A stretch of DNA of 15,165 bases from Bacillota bacterium (GTDB lineage: Bacteria; Bacillota; Clostridia; Lachnospirales; Lachnospiraceae): contig JAGFXQ010000035.1 in the NCBI GenBank assembly GCA_017861355.1, positions 1-15,165 of the forward strand, written 5' to 3'. Positions 1 through 7,726 of the stretch are shown here, piece by piece. The notes below the pieces were generated by a model that had not been told where the DNA came from, searched no databases, and saw nothing but the letters and a program-made list of their open reading frames with translations. Within the stretch, counting starts at the first letter, position 1; every line of letters begins with the position of its first letter. The position numbers and the translations under genes are program-made.

Positions 1-13
1 GGAAGTTACCCGA

Positions 14-2311
14 ATGGAGACAAATATGGGATTACATTACAAAAAATATGAGATAGATAATATCAGCAAAGACAATAATGACCTTATGGTAAATGAAACG
101 GTCTTTCATAATGCCAACGGCTATATCGGGATTCGATCAAATTATGAAGAGGGTTATCCAGCAGGCTTTGATACGATACGAGGTTCCTATATCAATGGGT
201 TTTATGATATCGCTGAAATGAAGCAGGCAGAGAAGCTATATGGACTTGTTGAGGATAAGCAGGCAATGCTTAATGTCGTAGATACTCAGACGATACATTT
301 ATCGGTAGACGGTGAGGACTTCAGTCTGTTTGAAGGAAAGGTCCTGAGTAGCAAACGATGGCTGGATATGGAGGCAGGAGTAACCGGTAGGACGATACTC
401 TGGTGTTCTCCTTCCGGGAAGCAGGTTGAGATCATAATTAAGCGAATGACCTCATTTGTCCAGCTGTCTCTATTTACGATTGAATATAGCGTCAAGGCAA
501 TCAATTTCGGCGGTGTGATCAAATTCCGATCCTATCATATGGGTGAGGTTACGAATTATAGCAATCCCAATGATCCGAGAGTGGCGCAGGATACCAGAAA
601 ATACCTATTGCCGGAGAAGGCCGAAATCTTAGATGGAGTGTCCTATCTGACTTCCCATACCTCGATCTCCGCATTAACGGTATGTACCGGAGTGGCGCAT
701 CGTTTATCCAAGACAGGTAGTCTACATACAACCGGATTGGAGCATAGTGCGATCTGTAAGGCGGAAGTTACGATACAGCCGGAGGAGGCCATTACGCTGA
801 CCAAATACACGGTGTTCCGTGATTCGATCCGCAGTAAGGATTGTCAGACCGAGGCACGGAGTGAGATGAAGAAAGCCTTAGCAGTACCACTCGAGGAGCA
901 TTATCAGGCACAGCGGGAGTATCTAAGAGAATTCTGGGATAATTGTTTCCTTGAGATTAAGGGTGATGATGATCTGACCGAGGCAGTGAATTATAATATG
1001 TATCAATTAGTACAGTCCGTCGGCAAGGATGAATATTGTAATATTGCAGCGAAGGGACTCAGTGGAGAAGGCTACGAAGGACACTACTTCTGGGATACCG
1101 AGATGTATATTCAGCCCTTCTTCAACCTTACACAACCGTCCATCACGAAGAAGTTGATTGGCTTCCGATACAGTACACTGGAGAAAGCAAGAGAGAATGC
1201 CAGGATACTCGGACATAAGAGAGGAGTGCTGTATCCCTGGAGAACAATTATGGGTGTGGAGTGCTCCGGATATTTCCCTTCCGGAACGGCTGCTTATCAT
1301 ATCAATGGTGATGTTGCTTATTCCGTAATCGCTTATTATCTGGCCACAAAGGATCTGGAATTTATCTCAATGGAAGGTGCAGAGATTGTCTTTGAGACAG
1401 CAAGACTATGGCTGGATGTCGGTAATTATTATCAGGGAAGCTTTCGAATCAATGAGGTGACCGGTCCGGATGAATACACCTGTATGGTGAATAATAATTA
1501 TTTCACCAATGTGGCGGCTCAGTATAACTTAAAGTGGGCAGTAAGCTTCTATGAACTGTTGCTGGAAGCAGGAATGTTGCAGAGAGTAGCAGATAAGATG
1601 GGATTAGAGAAGGAAGAAATAGAGGAGTTCCGACAGGCAGCCAAAGTAATGTATCTTCCATATGATGAGGAGCTAGGAATTAATCCGCAGGATGATTCCT
1701 TCCTGATGAAGAAGGTCTGGGATATTAAGAATACACCGGACGAGAACTTTCCATTATTGCTTCATTATCATCCGCTGCATCTGTACCGTCATCAGGTATG
1801 CAAACAGGCGGATACGGTGCTGGCGCATTTTATATTTGAAGATTCGCAATCCCTTGAGACAATCAGTAAATCCTTTGATTATTATGAGAAGGTTACAACC
1901 CACGATTCCTCGTTATCCACCTGTATCTTCAGTATCGTAGCTAGTAAGCTAGGAAGAGTAGATAAGGCTTATGAATACTTTGGGGATTCGGCGAAGCTGG
2001 ACCTGTTCAATACTCATAAGAATACGAAGGATGGAATCCATACCGCCAACATGGGTGGTAACTTTATGGCGATTGTCTATGGTTTTGGTGGCCTTCGAAT
2101 TAAGGAGCACGGAATTTTCTTTGCACCAATTATTCCAAAGTTCTGGGAGGAATATAGCTTCCAGATCAATTATGAGGACAGTCAGATCCGAGTTGAAGTT
2201 AGTCAGGAGCAGTGCAGCTTTACTCTTATCAAGGGCTCTGCAAAGAGGATTTATGTGAATAATCAGGAATATGAATTGAAAAATATGTTAATACTTCCCC
2301 AGAGATCTTGA
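14..2311 (+). CDS. GH65 inverting disaccharide phosphorylase (kojibiose/nigerose phosphorylase-like)
   Basis: This is a cytosolic glycoside hydrolase family 65 enzyme, expected to split an alpha-linked glucose disaccharide with phosphate into glucose and beta-glucose 1-phosphate. At 765 aa the length is normal for the family and there is no signal peptide. The N-terminal beta-sandwich domain covers roughly residues 1-270, the (alpha/alpha)6 barrel about 310-690, and a short C-terminal beta domain follows. GEGYEGHYFWDTE is at 351-363. TGPDEY at 483-488 carries the probable general acid Glu487. KQAD is at 597-600, and THDSSLS at 629-635 is the phosphate-binding stretch. Residues 416-433 (ECSGYFPSGTAAYHINGD) lack the His-x-Glu loop I recall from maltose phosphorylase and look more like kojibiose or nigerose phosphorylases; that substrate call is inference. 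The reading frame is open to the window edge. ATG at 14 has GGAAG 8 bases upstream, but ATG at 26 has GGAG 6 bases upstream and is equally plausible. pgmB follows and would use the product. Confidence 0.93.
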   Translation: METNMGLHYKKYEIDNISKDNNDLMVNETVFHNANGYIGIRSNYEEGYPAGFDTIRGSYINGFYDIAEMKQAEKLYGLVEDKQAMLNVVDTQTIHLSVDGEDFSLFEGKVLSSKRWLDMEAGVTGRTILWCSPSGKQVEIIIKRMTSFVQLSLFTIEYSVKAINFGGVIKFRSYHMGEVTNYSNPNDPRVAQDTRKYLLPEKAEILDGVSYLTSHTSISALTVCTGVAHRLSKTGSLHTTGLEHSAICKAEVTIQPEEAITLTKYTVFRDSIRSKDCQTEARSEMKKALAVPLEEHYQAQREYLREFWDNCFLEIKGDDDLTEAVNYNMYQLVQSVGKDEYCNIAAKGLSGEGYEGHYFWDTEMYIQPFFNLTQPSITKKLIGFRYSTLEKARENARILGHKRGVLYPWRTIMGVECSGYFPSGTAAYHINGDVAYSVIAYYLATKDLEFISMEGAEIVFETARLWLDVGNYYQGSFRINEVTGPDEYTCMVNNNYFTNVAAQYNLKWAVSFYELLLEAGMLQRVADKMGLEKEEIEEFRQAAKVMYLPYDEELGINPQDDSFLMKKVWDIKNTPDENFPLLLHYHPLHLYRHQVCKQADTVLAHFIFEDSQSLETISKSFDYYEKVTTHDSSLSTCIFSIVASKLGRVDKAYEYFGDSAKLDLFNTHKNTKDGIHTANMGGNFMAIVYGFGGLRIKEHGIFFAPIIPKFWEEYSFQINYEDSQIRVEVSQEQCSFTLIKGSAKRIYVNNQEYELKNMLILPQRS

Positions 2312-2318
2312 TTTTCTA

Positions 2319-2347
2319 TTGTCGAAAATGTAAGGACGTGGTATGAT
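2319..2347 (+). promoter_or_regulatory. Candidate sigma-A promoter for pgmB
   Basis: TTGTCG (2319-2324) and TATGAT (2342-2347) are separated by exactly 17 bases in the short gap between the phosphorylase stop and pgmB. This could let pgmB be transcribed independently of the phosphorylase. The -35 box matches TTGACA at four of six positions. No terminator lies between the two genes, so read-through from upstream is also expected. Confidence 0.45.
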
Positions 2348-2383
2348 TATTAGAATACTAAAGCAAAGAAAGGTGTTGTGGGG

Positions 2384-3031
2384 ATGCGTTATAAAGGAAT
2401 TATCTTTGATCTCGACGGAGTAATCTGCCATACAGATCATTATCATTACCTCGCTTGGAAACAACTGGCGGATAAAATCGGAGTATATTTTGATGAGACA
2501 ATCAACAACCGCTTACGTGGAGTCAGCCGTATGGATAGTCTTGAGATTATATTGGAACGATGGACTGGGGAACCCTTATCCGGAGAAGAGAAGGAGCAGC
2601 TTGCCGATGAGAAGAATACCATCTACAAGGAACTCTTAAAGCAGATGTCTCCGAAGGATCTGAGCCCTGAGGTAAAAGAAACCCTGGAGCATTTACGAAC
2701 CAGAGGTCTACAGCTTGCCATTGGCTCCTCCAGCAGAAATGCAAGATTTATTCTTGGCCAGATTGGACTGGGAGATTTCTTCGATGCTATCTCTGACGGA
2801 AATAATATCACGAAATCAAAACCGCATCCGGAGGTATTTCTGATGGCAGCAGATTATCTGAAGCTGAAGCCAAGCGACTGCCTGGTGGTTGAGGATGCAA
2901 AGGCCGGAATTGATGCGGCGAAGGCAGCAGGGATGGATAGTGCAGCAATTGGTGATGCCTTTGGGTATTCCCAAGCAACTTATAATCTGTTCACCTTCTC
3001 GAAGCTGATCCAGATTTGCAGTGCTCAGTAA
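2384..3031 (+). CDS. pgmB: Beta-phosphoglucomutase (HAD superfamily)
   Basis: The enzyme interconverts beta-glucose 1-phosphate and glucose 6-phosphate through an aspartyl-phosphate, feeding the phosphorylase product into glycolysis in the cytosol. The protein is 215 aa, close to the Lactococcus enzyme. FDLDGV holds the nucleophile Asp9 and the acid/base Asp11, and His21 in the cap matches the family's hinge histidine. The RGVSR cap loop follows. The core then shows IGSSSRN (phosphate-binding Ser), SKPHPE (Lys) and VVEDAKAGI (Mg-binding Glu/Asp), so all HAD motifs are present. A GTG in frame at 2378 would add two residues, but its ribosome binding site AAAGG would be only about 4 bases away. 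ATG at 2384 has proper spacing and gives the usual MxYKxIIFDLDG start. It lies 72 bases after the GH65 gene, the classic pairing for maltose, trehalose, kojibiose or nigerose phosphorolysis. Confidence 0.95.
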   Translation: MRYKGIIFDLDGVICHTDHYHYLAWKQLADKIGVYFDETINNRLRGVSRMDSLEIILERWTGEPLSGEEKEQLADEKNTIYKELLKQMSPKDLSPEVKETLEHLRTRGLQLAIGSSSRNARFILGQIGLGDFFDAISDGNNITKSKPHPEVFLMAADYLKLKPSDCLVVEDAKAGIDAAKAAGMDSAAIGDAFGYSQATYNLFTFSKLIQICSAQ

Positions 3032-3088
3032 TAAGGAGAGTCGGCTGTTTTATAGTACTTCTATGACTAATACTATATCAATAATTAC

Positions 3089-3127
3089 AAGCCTGGATAA
3101 GAGGGAAAATGCTTATTCGGGCTTTTT
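3089..3127 (+). terminator. Intrinsic terminator after pgmB
   Basis: AAGCCTGGATAAG (3089-3101) pairs over 13 positions, two of them G-U, with CTTATTCGGGCTT (3112-3124). The loop is 10 bases and a T run extends to 3127. It ends the GH65-pgmB unit. Confidence 0.85.
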
Positions 3128-3158
3128 AATGTATTTCTAAGGAAGATTAAGATATAAA

Positions 3159-3302
3159 CGATTATAATAAAAAGAGATTATAATGCAAGAGATTATAATG
3201 CAAGAGATTATAATGCAAGTGATTAAAATATAAAAGTAAAATACAAAAGTTAAAATACAAAAGTTAAAATACAAGAGATTACGCTACATAAGATTACATT
3301 GC
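3159..3302. repeat. AT-rich tandem repeat tract (14-15 bp units)
   Basis: Three perfect copies of GAGATTATAATGCAA occupy 3174-3188, 3189-3203 and 3204-3218. A diverged copy follows at 3219-3233, then a drifted 13-14 bp unit AAGTTAAAATACAA (3234-3246 shortened, 3247-3260 and 3261-3274 perfect). The tract ends with GAGATTACGCTACATA and AGATTACATTGC. A partial unit precedes it at 3159-3173. The units abut without spacers and the tract contains no plausible ORF. It fills most of the gap between the pgmB terminator and the next promoter. Slippage expansion is the simplest origin; a protein-binding or curved-DNA role is speculation. Confidence 0.85.
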
Positions 3303-3319
3303 TTTGATCTAACATTAAA

Positions 3320-3348
3320 GATTTACAAATAATGAAAATAGGTATAAT
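3320..3348 (+). promoter_or_regulatory. Candidate promoter of the DinB / coiled-coil / methyltransferase operon
   Basis: A perfect -10 box TATAAT (3343-3348) lies 35 bases before the chosen start codon. The -35 is weaker: GATTTA (3320-3325) at 17-base spacing or TTTACA (3322-3327) at 15-base spacing. It sits just downstream of the tandem repeat tract and upstream of a strong Shine-Dalgarno. Confidence 0.5.
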
Positions 3349-3382
3349 CTGGAGATAATATTTTTAAAAGAGGGTGATGATA

Positions 3383-4057
3383 ATGTTTCAACCTGGAACG
3401 GACTGGAATCCGCTTCAAGCAAGGCTGAAGGAGATAATTACTAAGAAAGAACAGATGGAGGAGATGAGGCAGCTGCTCTTACAGATGCATTCTCTTCTAC
3501 ATAGCAAGGAAGTATATGGCGGAAGTTCTGTTACTTTTATGGAAGAGGTATGGGAGGGTCTGGGAGACAAAGCCTTCCGAACTATGCCTACCATTAAGGA
3601 TGACACAATAGCCTGGAACATCTGGCATATCACCAGAATCGAGGATCTGACTTCGAATTATCTGATCGCTGGTACAGAGCAGGTGTTAGATCAGGATTGG
3701 CATAAAAGCCTGAATACAAAGGTTACGGATACAGGAAATGCGATGACAGACGAAGAGATTATCTCATTTAGCAATGAAATAGACAAAGAGGGTCTATACG
3801 AATATCGCAATGCCGTGGGCAGGCGTACCAGGGAGATTATCGAAGGATTGAGACCGGAGGTTATGAAGCGCAAGGTCGCAAAGGAAGGAATTGATCGTAT
3901 CGCCTTCGTGGGAGGGGTTACAACACATCCGGATTCGATCTGGTTGCTGGATTTCTGGGGAAGAAAGAATATCGCAGGTATTATTCAGATGCCCATCACC
4001 AGGCACCAGATTGTTCATTTGAATGATTCGATGAGATTGAAGAAGCGCATAAAGTAG
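3383..4057 (+). CDS. DinB-superfamily protein
   Basis: A soluble 224-aa protein with a DinB/YfiT-type four-helix fold. Members of this superfamily are metal-binding thiol S-transferases or stress-linked proteins, and the substrate here is unknown. Residues about 10-45 are a helix rich in Lys/Glu/Gln. The DinB core appears from about 50: the first metal-ligand helix has TIAWNIWHITRIED (His82), and the end of the domain has RHQIVHLNDSMRLK with His208 and His212 as the HxxxH pair. Together these would form the usual three-His site. GTG at 3374 and ATG at 3377 are in frame, but AGAGGGTGAT (3369-3378) is a near-ideal Shine-Dalgarno for ATG at 3383, which I chose. It is the first gene of a tight operon: the next start is 12 bases after this stop, and the stop codon runs into the next ribosome binding site. 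Confidence 0.8.
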   Translation: MFQPGTDWNPLQARLKEIITKKEQMEEMRQLLLQMHSLLHSKEVYGGSSVTFMEEVWEGLGDKAFRTMPTIKDDTIAWNIWHITRIEDLTSNYLIAGTEQVLDQDWHKSLNTKVTDTGNAMTDEEIISFSNEIDKEGLYEYRNAVGRRTREIIEGLRPEVMKRKVAKEGIDRIAFVGGVTTHPDSIWLLDFWGRKNIAGIIQMPITRHQIVHLNDSMRLKKRIK

Positions 4058-4069
4058 GAGGGTATAAAT

Positions 4070-5008
4070 ATGTATCAGGACATCAATCAACAACTGGATG
4101 AGGCACAACAGAAGATGTTTCGTCGCGATAAATTAAGCGCTATGCTTAGTGAACTGCGGGGACAGCAGAAGGAAGCAATTCAAAGAGAAACGGAACTTAA
4201 GAATACTTTGGAGAAAGAAATGAGAGATGTTGATCAGCTGGAAGCAAAGAGTATGACACATCTATTCTATTCAGTTCTTGGTAAACTGGGAGAACAGGTT
4301 GAGAAGGAGCAGCGGGAGGCACTCGCAGCCAAACTGAAGTATGACCAGACAGTGAAGGAAGCGGAACAGCTGACACAGCAAATACAACAGTTGGAAGAGG
4401 AGTTTGTTCAATATAGGGATAGCCAAGAGACCTATGAAAGATTGTTTGCGATGAAGAAGGAACATATGCTGAATTCCCATTCCGCAACAGGAGAGCAGAT
4501 TCTGATGCTCACCGAGGAACTTGGCCGGGCTAAGAATAACCAATCAGAGATTGATGAAGCTATTCAGGCTGGGGAAGCAGTATGCAACCATATTGACAGT
4601 GCTCTCAATAGTTTAGAAAGTGCGGAAGGCTGGGGAACCTGGGATCTCCTGGGTGGTGGACTGGTCAGTGACTTGATGAAACATTCTCATATTGATGATG
4701 CGAAGGGAGAGGCAGATGAGATTCAACAGAAACTGTCACAATTTCGAGCAGAACTCGCCGATGTCCGAATCCAGAATGATATCCATTTTGAGACGGATGG
4801 GTTTGGAAAGTTTGCAGATTTCTTCTTTGATGGATTAATTGCCGACTGGTGCATGCAGTCACGCATCGCTGAGTCAAAAGATAGCTTTGAGAATGTCAGA
4901 TCACAGGTGAATAGTGTGTTAGCTAAGCTGATCAATATGAAGAGTATGGAACGAGATCGTATCGAAGGAATTCTTAAGAGAATTAATGATATGATTATTA
5001 ATGCTTAA
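4070..5008 (+). CDS. Unrecognised coiled-coil protein with GWGTWDLLGGG motif
   Basis: I do not recognise this 312-aa cytosolic protein; I believe similar proteins occur in other Firmicutes. Residues about 1-60 and 75-180 are highly charged, Gln/Glu/Lys-rich heptad-like sequence typical of long coiled coils. At 187-208 it breaks into a conserved-looking glycine block (GWGTWDLLGGGLVSDLMKHS) followed by HIDDAKGEAD. More helix follows, with a hydrophobic stretch around 245-260 (FGKFADFFFDGLIADW). There is no signal peptide and no clear membrane-spanning helix, though the glycine-rich block could touch membrane or make a tight helical turn. AGGAGGG lies 6 bases before ATG. It sits between a DinB-fold gene and a homocysteine S-methyltransferase-fold gene with gaps of 12 and 21 bases, so co-translation is likely. 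No catalytic motif is visible, and a scaffold role is only a guess. Confidence 0.75.
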   Translation: MYQDINQQLDEAQQKMFRRDKLSAMLSELRGQQKEAIQRETELKNTLEKEMRDVDQLEAKSMTHLFYSVLGKLGEQVEKEQREALAAKLKYDQTVKEAEQLTQQIQQLEEEFVQYRDSQETYERLFAMKKEHMLNSHSATGEQILMLTEELGRAKNNQSEIDEAIQAGEAVCNHIDSALNSLESAEGWGTWDLLGGGLVSDLMKHSHIDDAKGEADEIQQKLSQFRAELADVRIQNDIHFETDGFGKFADFFFDGLIADWCMQSRIAESKDSFENVRSQVNSVLAKLINMKSMERDRIEGILKRINDMIINA

Positions 5009-5029
5009 GAATAGGAGGAGAAACATTTT

Positions 5030-5968
5030 ATGAATCTACAAGAATGCTTTCGCACTCAGGATACGATAATGATTGAAGGTGCACTGGGAGTTCGCCTTCG
5101 CGGTGAGTATGGGGTGAAGTCAGATCCCATCGTAGCAAATGCAAGTCTGGTCTATGAGGATAAGGCAGCAGAAGCAATGAAAGAAATCTATGGACAGTAT
5201 ATAGAAATTGCAGAGCGATATCACTTCCCGATCCTGCTGATGACGCCGACCAGAAGAGCAAATCGATATAATGTGGAACGATCCTCCTATGGGAAAGAGA
5301 TCATCCGTGATAATGTTAATCTTCTTAAGGAACTGAGGGATAAGCATGTGAAGAACCGCAATGACATATATGTCGGTGCGCTGATGGGCTGTAAGGGGGA
5401 TGCTTATAAAGCGACGGAGGTACTATCGGAGAGAGAAGCCTATGAGTTCCACTCCTGGCAAGCAGAACTGTTCGCGGCAGAGCAGGTGGATTTCTTATAT
5501 GCAGGAATCATGCCGGCGATGCCTGAGATTATCGGAATGGCACAGGCAATGGGAGCTACGGGTATTCCTTATATCATCAGCTTCATGGTGCGTTGTAACG
5601 GAAGACTCATCGACGGAACTACAATTCATGATGCGATACAGGCAGTGGAAGAGACCGTTGGAGCAAAACCGATGACTTATATGGCAAATTGTCTTCACCC
5701 AACGAATCTGGGCTTTGCATTAGCACAGGAGTTCAATCAGACGGAGCTGGTTCGGACTCGTTTTACAGGAATTCAAGCAAATGCCTCGCAACTGACACCG
5801 GAGGAACTGGATGGCAGCTGCGAGATCATCACATCCGACCCGGTGGAGCTGGCGCAAAGAATGATAGAACTTCGTGACGAATTTAAGCTCAAGATTTACG
5901 GCGGATGCTGTGGCACCAATCAGCACCATATGGAAGAGTTGGCTAAGCGATTATCGAACCTTGGGTAG
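5030..5968 (+). CDS. Homocysteine S-methyltransferase family protein
   Basis: A cytosolic (beta/alpha)8-barrel enzyme of 312 aa, of the zinc-dependent homocysteine S-methyltransferase (Hcy) domain family that includes MmuM, BHMT and the MetH N-terminal domain. IEGALGVRLRGEYG (15-28) matches the family's N-terminal 'DGAxGTxL' loop. The zinc ligands are Cys221 in ANCLHP and the pair Cys293-Cys294 in YGGCCGT. All expected cysteines are present, so it is probably active. The methyl donor cannot be told: S-methylmethionine, S-adenosylmethionine or another methyl compound are all possible, and no cobalamin domain is attached. AGGAGG at 5013-5018 serves ATG 5030. It is the last gene of the operon with the DinB-like and coiled-coil genes and is followed immediately by a terminator. 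Confidence 0.87.
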   Translation: MNLQECFRTQDTIMIEGALGVRLRGEYGVKSDPIVANASLVYEDKAAEAMKEIYGQYIEIAERYHFPILLMTPTRRANRYNVERSSYGKEIIRDNVNLLKELRDKHVKNRNDIYVGALMGCKGDAYKATEVLSEREAYEFHSWQAELFAAEQVDFLYAGIMPAMPEIIGMAQAMGATGIPYIISFMVRCNGRLIDGTTIHDAIQAVEETVGAKPMTYMANCLHPTNLGFALAQEFNQTELVRTRFTGIQANASQLTPEELDGSCEIITSDPVELAQRMIELRDEFKLKIYGGCCGTNQHHMEELAKRLSNLG

Positions 5969-5974
5969 ACTTTT

Positions 5975-6019
5975 GTCTCATTTACCGTTATAATATGATA
6001 CGGTAAATGAGACTTTTTT
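5975..6019 (+). terminator. Intrinsic terminator after the methyltransferase operon
   Basis: GTCTCATTTACCGT (5975-5988) pairs perfectly over 14 bp with ACGGTAAATGAGAC (6000-6013). The loop is 11 bases and six T residues follow. It starts 6 bases after the stop codon and closes the three-gene operon. Confidence 0.93.
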
Positions 6020-6071
6020 AGATAAGAAGGAGGCAGAGTCATTCCTTAAAAGGATTGGCTTGAAAGCATAG

Positions 6072-7511
6072 ATGAAAAAAGGGCAGATATATGAAGGTAC
6101 AGTTACAAGAGTTGATTTTCCCAACAAGGGAATCGTGGAGTTGGATGGCGATAAGGTCGTGGTCAAGAATGCGATGCCCGGACAGAAGATTAACTTTGCT
6201 GTCAGTAAGATAAGAAGCGGAAAATCAGAAGGGATCCTTAAGGAAGTTATCTGCAGGTCTCCTCTGGAGACAAGAGAAGGAGCCTGCCGGAACTTTGGCA
6301 GCTGTGGTGGCTGCAGCTATCAGACCATGTCCTATGAGAATCAGCTGGAGATGAAGCAAAGTCAGGTGAAGAGACTGATTGATCAGGTGTGTGAGGATTA
6401 TAACTTCGAAGGAATTCTCGGGAGCCCGGTAGAGTGGGGTTACCGCAATAAGATGGAATTCTCCTTTGGAGATGAATATAAGGACGGCCCGCTTTCGCTC
6501 GGACTTCATAAGAAAGGCAGCTTCCACGATATCATCACAGCAGATGACTGTGCGATTGTGGATAAAGACTTCAATCTTATCCTTAGTAGTGTATTAAACT
6601 ATGGTGTTAAGCAGGGAATGAGTTATTTTCATAAGCTGACTCATCAGGGCTATCTACGTCATCTGCTGGTTCGTAAAGCAGTTAAGACCGGAGAGATTCT
6701 GGTGAATATCATTACAACTTCTCAGGAGGATAGTAATGTCGGAACTGAGGAGGGCTTAGCTGAATCGGAGGATGTATTTAATGGTTTAATGAAGCAGATA
6801 CTGGCTCTGGATTTAAAGGGCACGATCGTAGGTATCATGCATACCTATAATGACAGTCAGGCAGATGTGGTGAAGAGCGACCGAATGGTTCAGCTCTATG
6901 GAAGAGATTATATCTACGAGGAGTTGCTTGGACTGCGCTTCAAGATATCAACCTTTTCCTTCTTCCAGACGAATTCCTTGGGTGCGGAAGTGCTGTACTC
7001 CAAGGTAAGAGAATATGTCGGCGAGACGAAGGATAAGATGATCTTCGATCTATATAGCGGAACCGGAACCATCGCACAGCTGCTTGCACCGATTGCGAGC
7101 AAGATCACCGGAGTGGAAATCGTGGAAGAAGCGGTAGAGGCAGCTAAGATAAATTCTACATTGAATGGACTAAGCAACTGTGAATTCATCGCCGGCGATG
7201 TGCTTAAGGTAATTGATTCCCTGGAGGACAAGCCGGATATCATCGTTCTGGATCCGCCGAGAGATGGTATTCATTCGAAGGCACTGGAGAAAATCATAAA
7301 CTTTGGAGTGGATAAGATCGTCTATATCTCCTGTAAACCGACCTCATTGGTCAGAGATCTGGAGGTGCTTCAAGCGAAGGGTTATAAGGTCGAGAAGGTA
7401 TGCGCGGTGGATATGTTCCCTGAGACGGTGCATGTCGAGACGTGCGTTTTATTAACTCGAAAAAATTTGGCAAGCTATAATGTTGAGATGACAGTGGATT
7501 TTGGTGTGTAA
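6072..7511 (+). CDS. rumA: 23S rRNA (uracil-5-)-methyltransferase, RumA/RlmD family
   Basis: SAM-dependent enzyme of 479 aa that makes 5-methyluridine in 23S rRNA. A TRAM RNA-binding domain covers about 1-60. A [4Fe-4S] cluster site is formed by Cys72, Cys78, Cys81 and Cys160. The methyltransferase core has FFQTN (297-301), the SAM loop DLYSGTGTIAQ (326-336), DPPRDG (394-399), nucleophile Cys421 in YISCKPTSL, and the general base Glu456 in HVE. Which uridine it modifies (U747, U1939 or both) cannot be read from sequence. The start is fixed by an in-frame TAG at 6069-6071. The best Shine-Dalgarno, AAGGAGG at 6027-6033, is oddly 38 bases upstream, leaving only a weak GAAAG nearby. After HVETCVLLTRK the 15-residue tail ends in VEMTVDFGV and may be non-native, because the gene's 3' end seems to be an integration site (see findings). 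Confidence 0.95.
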   Translation: MKKGQIYEGTVTRVDFPNKGIVELDGDKVVVKNAMPGQKINFAVSKIRSGKSEGILKEVICRSPLETREGACRNFGSCGGCSYQTMSYENQLEMKQSQVKRLIDQVCEDYNFEGILGSPVEWGYRNKMEFSFGDEYKDGPLSLGLHKKGSFHDIITADDCAIVDKDFNLILSSVLNYGVKQGMSYFHKLTHQGYLRHLLVRKAVKTGEILVNIITTSQEDSNVGTEEGLAESEDVFNGLMKQILALDLKGTIVGIMHTYNDSQADVVKSDRMVQLYGRDYIYEELLGLRFKISTFSFFQTNSLGAEVLYSKVREYVGETKDKMIFDLYSGTGTIAQLLAPIASKITGVEIVEEAVEAAKINSTLNGLSNCEFIAGDVLKVIDSLEDKPDIIVLDPPRDGIHSKALEKIINFGVDKIVYISCKPTSLVRDLEVLQAKGYKVEKVCAVDMFPETVHVETCVLLTRKNLASYNVEMTVDFGV

Positions 7512-7564
7512 AATTTAATAAGGAGCCTTGAAATGATTATTTCAGGGCTCCTTATTAAATTTTT
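7512..7564. terminator. Long terminator after rumA, probably bidirectional
   Basis: A 23-bp stem, with a single G-U pair, joins 7512-7534 to 7539-7561 with a GATT loop. T residues follow on the plus strand, and an A run upstream would give a U-tract on the minus strand. It begins directly at the rumA stop and could also serve the convergent minus-strand gene ending at 7727. Confidence 0.93.
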
Positions 7565-7726
7565 ATACGTTTTATTAGATGTTAGGATTGAGATAAAAAT
7601 TTGAATTAGAAAATTTCCTGATTATGGACAAAAAATGATAAATTGGAATATACGATATTAGAAAAGGGTTCAGCGTGCCAACACTAGGATGATAAGCCTG
7701 TAACATTAATGTGGCAAAAATATCCA

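Noticed and set aside
1971..2258. 95-codon plus-strand frame inside the GH65 gene
   Set aside because: It is an overlapping frame within a well-supported enzyme, without family features or a ribosome binding site.
3159..3302. Possible CRISPR-like array
   Set aside because: The 14-15 bp units abut with no unique spacers and drift in sequence, so this is a simple tandem repeat.
5973..5999. Promoter for rumA inside the preceding terminator (TTGTCT and TATGAT/TATAAT)
   Set aside because: The spacing to either -10 candidate is 10 to 15 bases and the boxes lie within the hairpin; they are better explained as terminator arm and loop.
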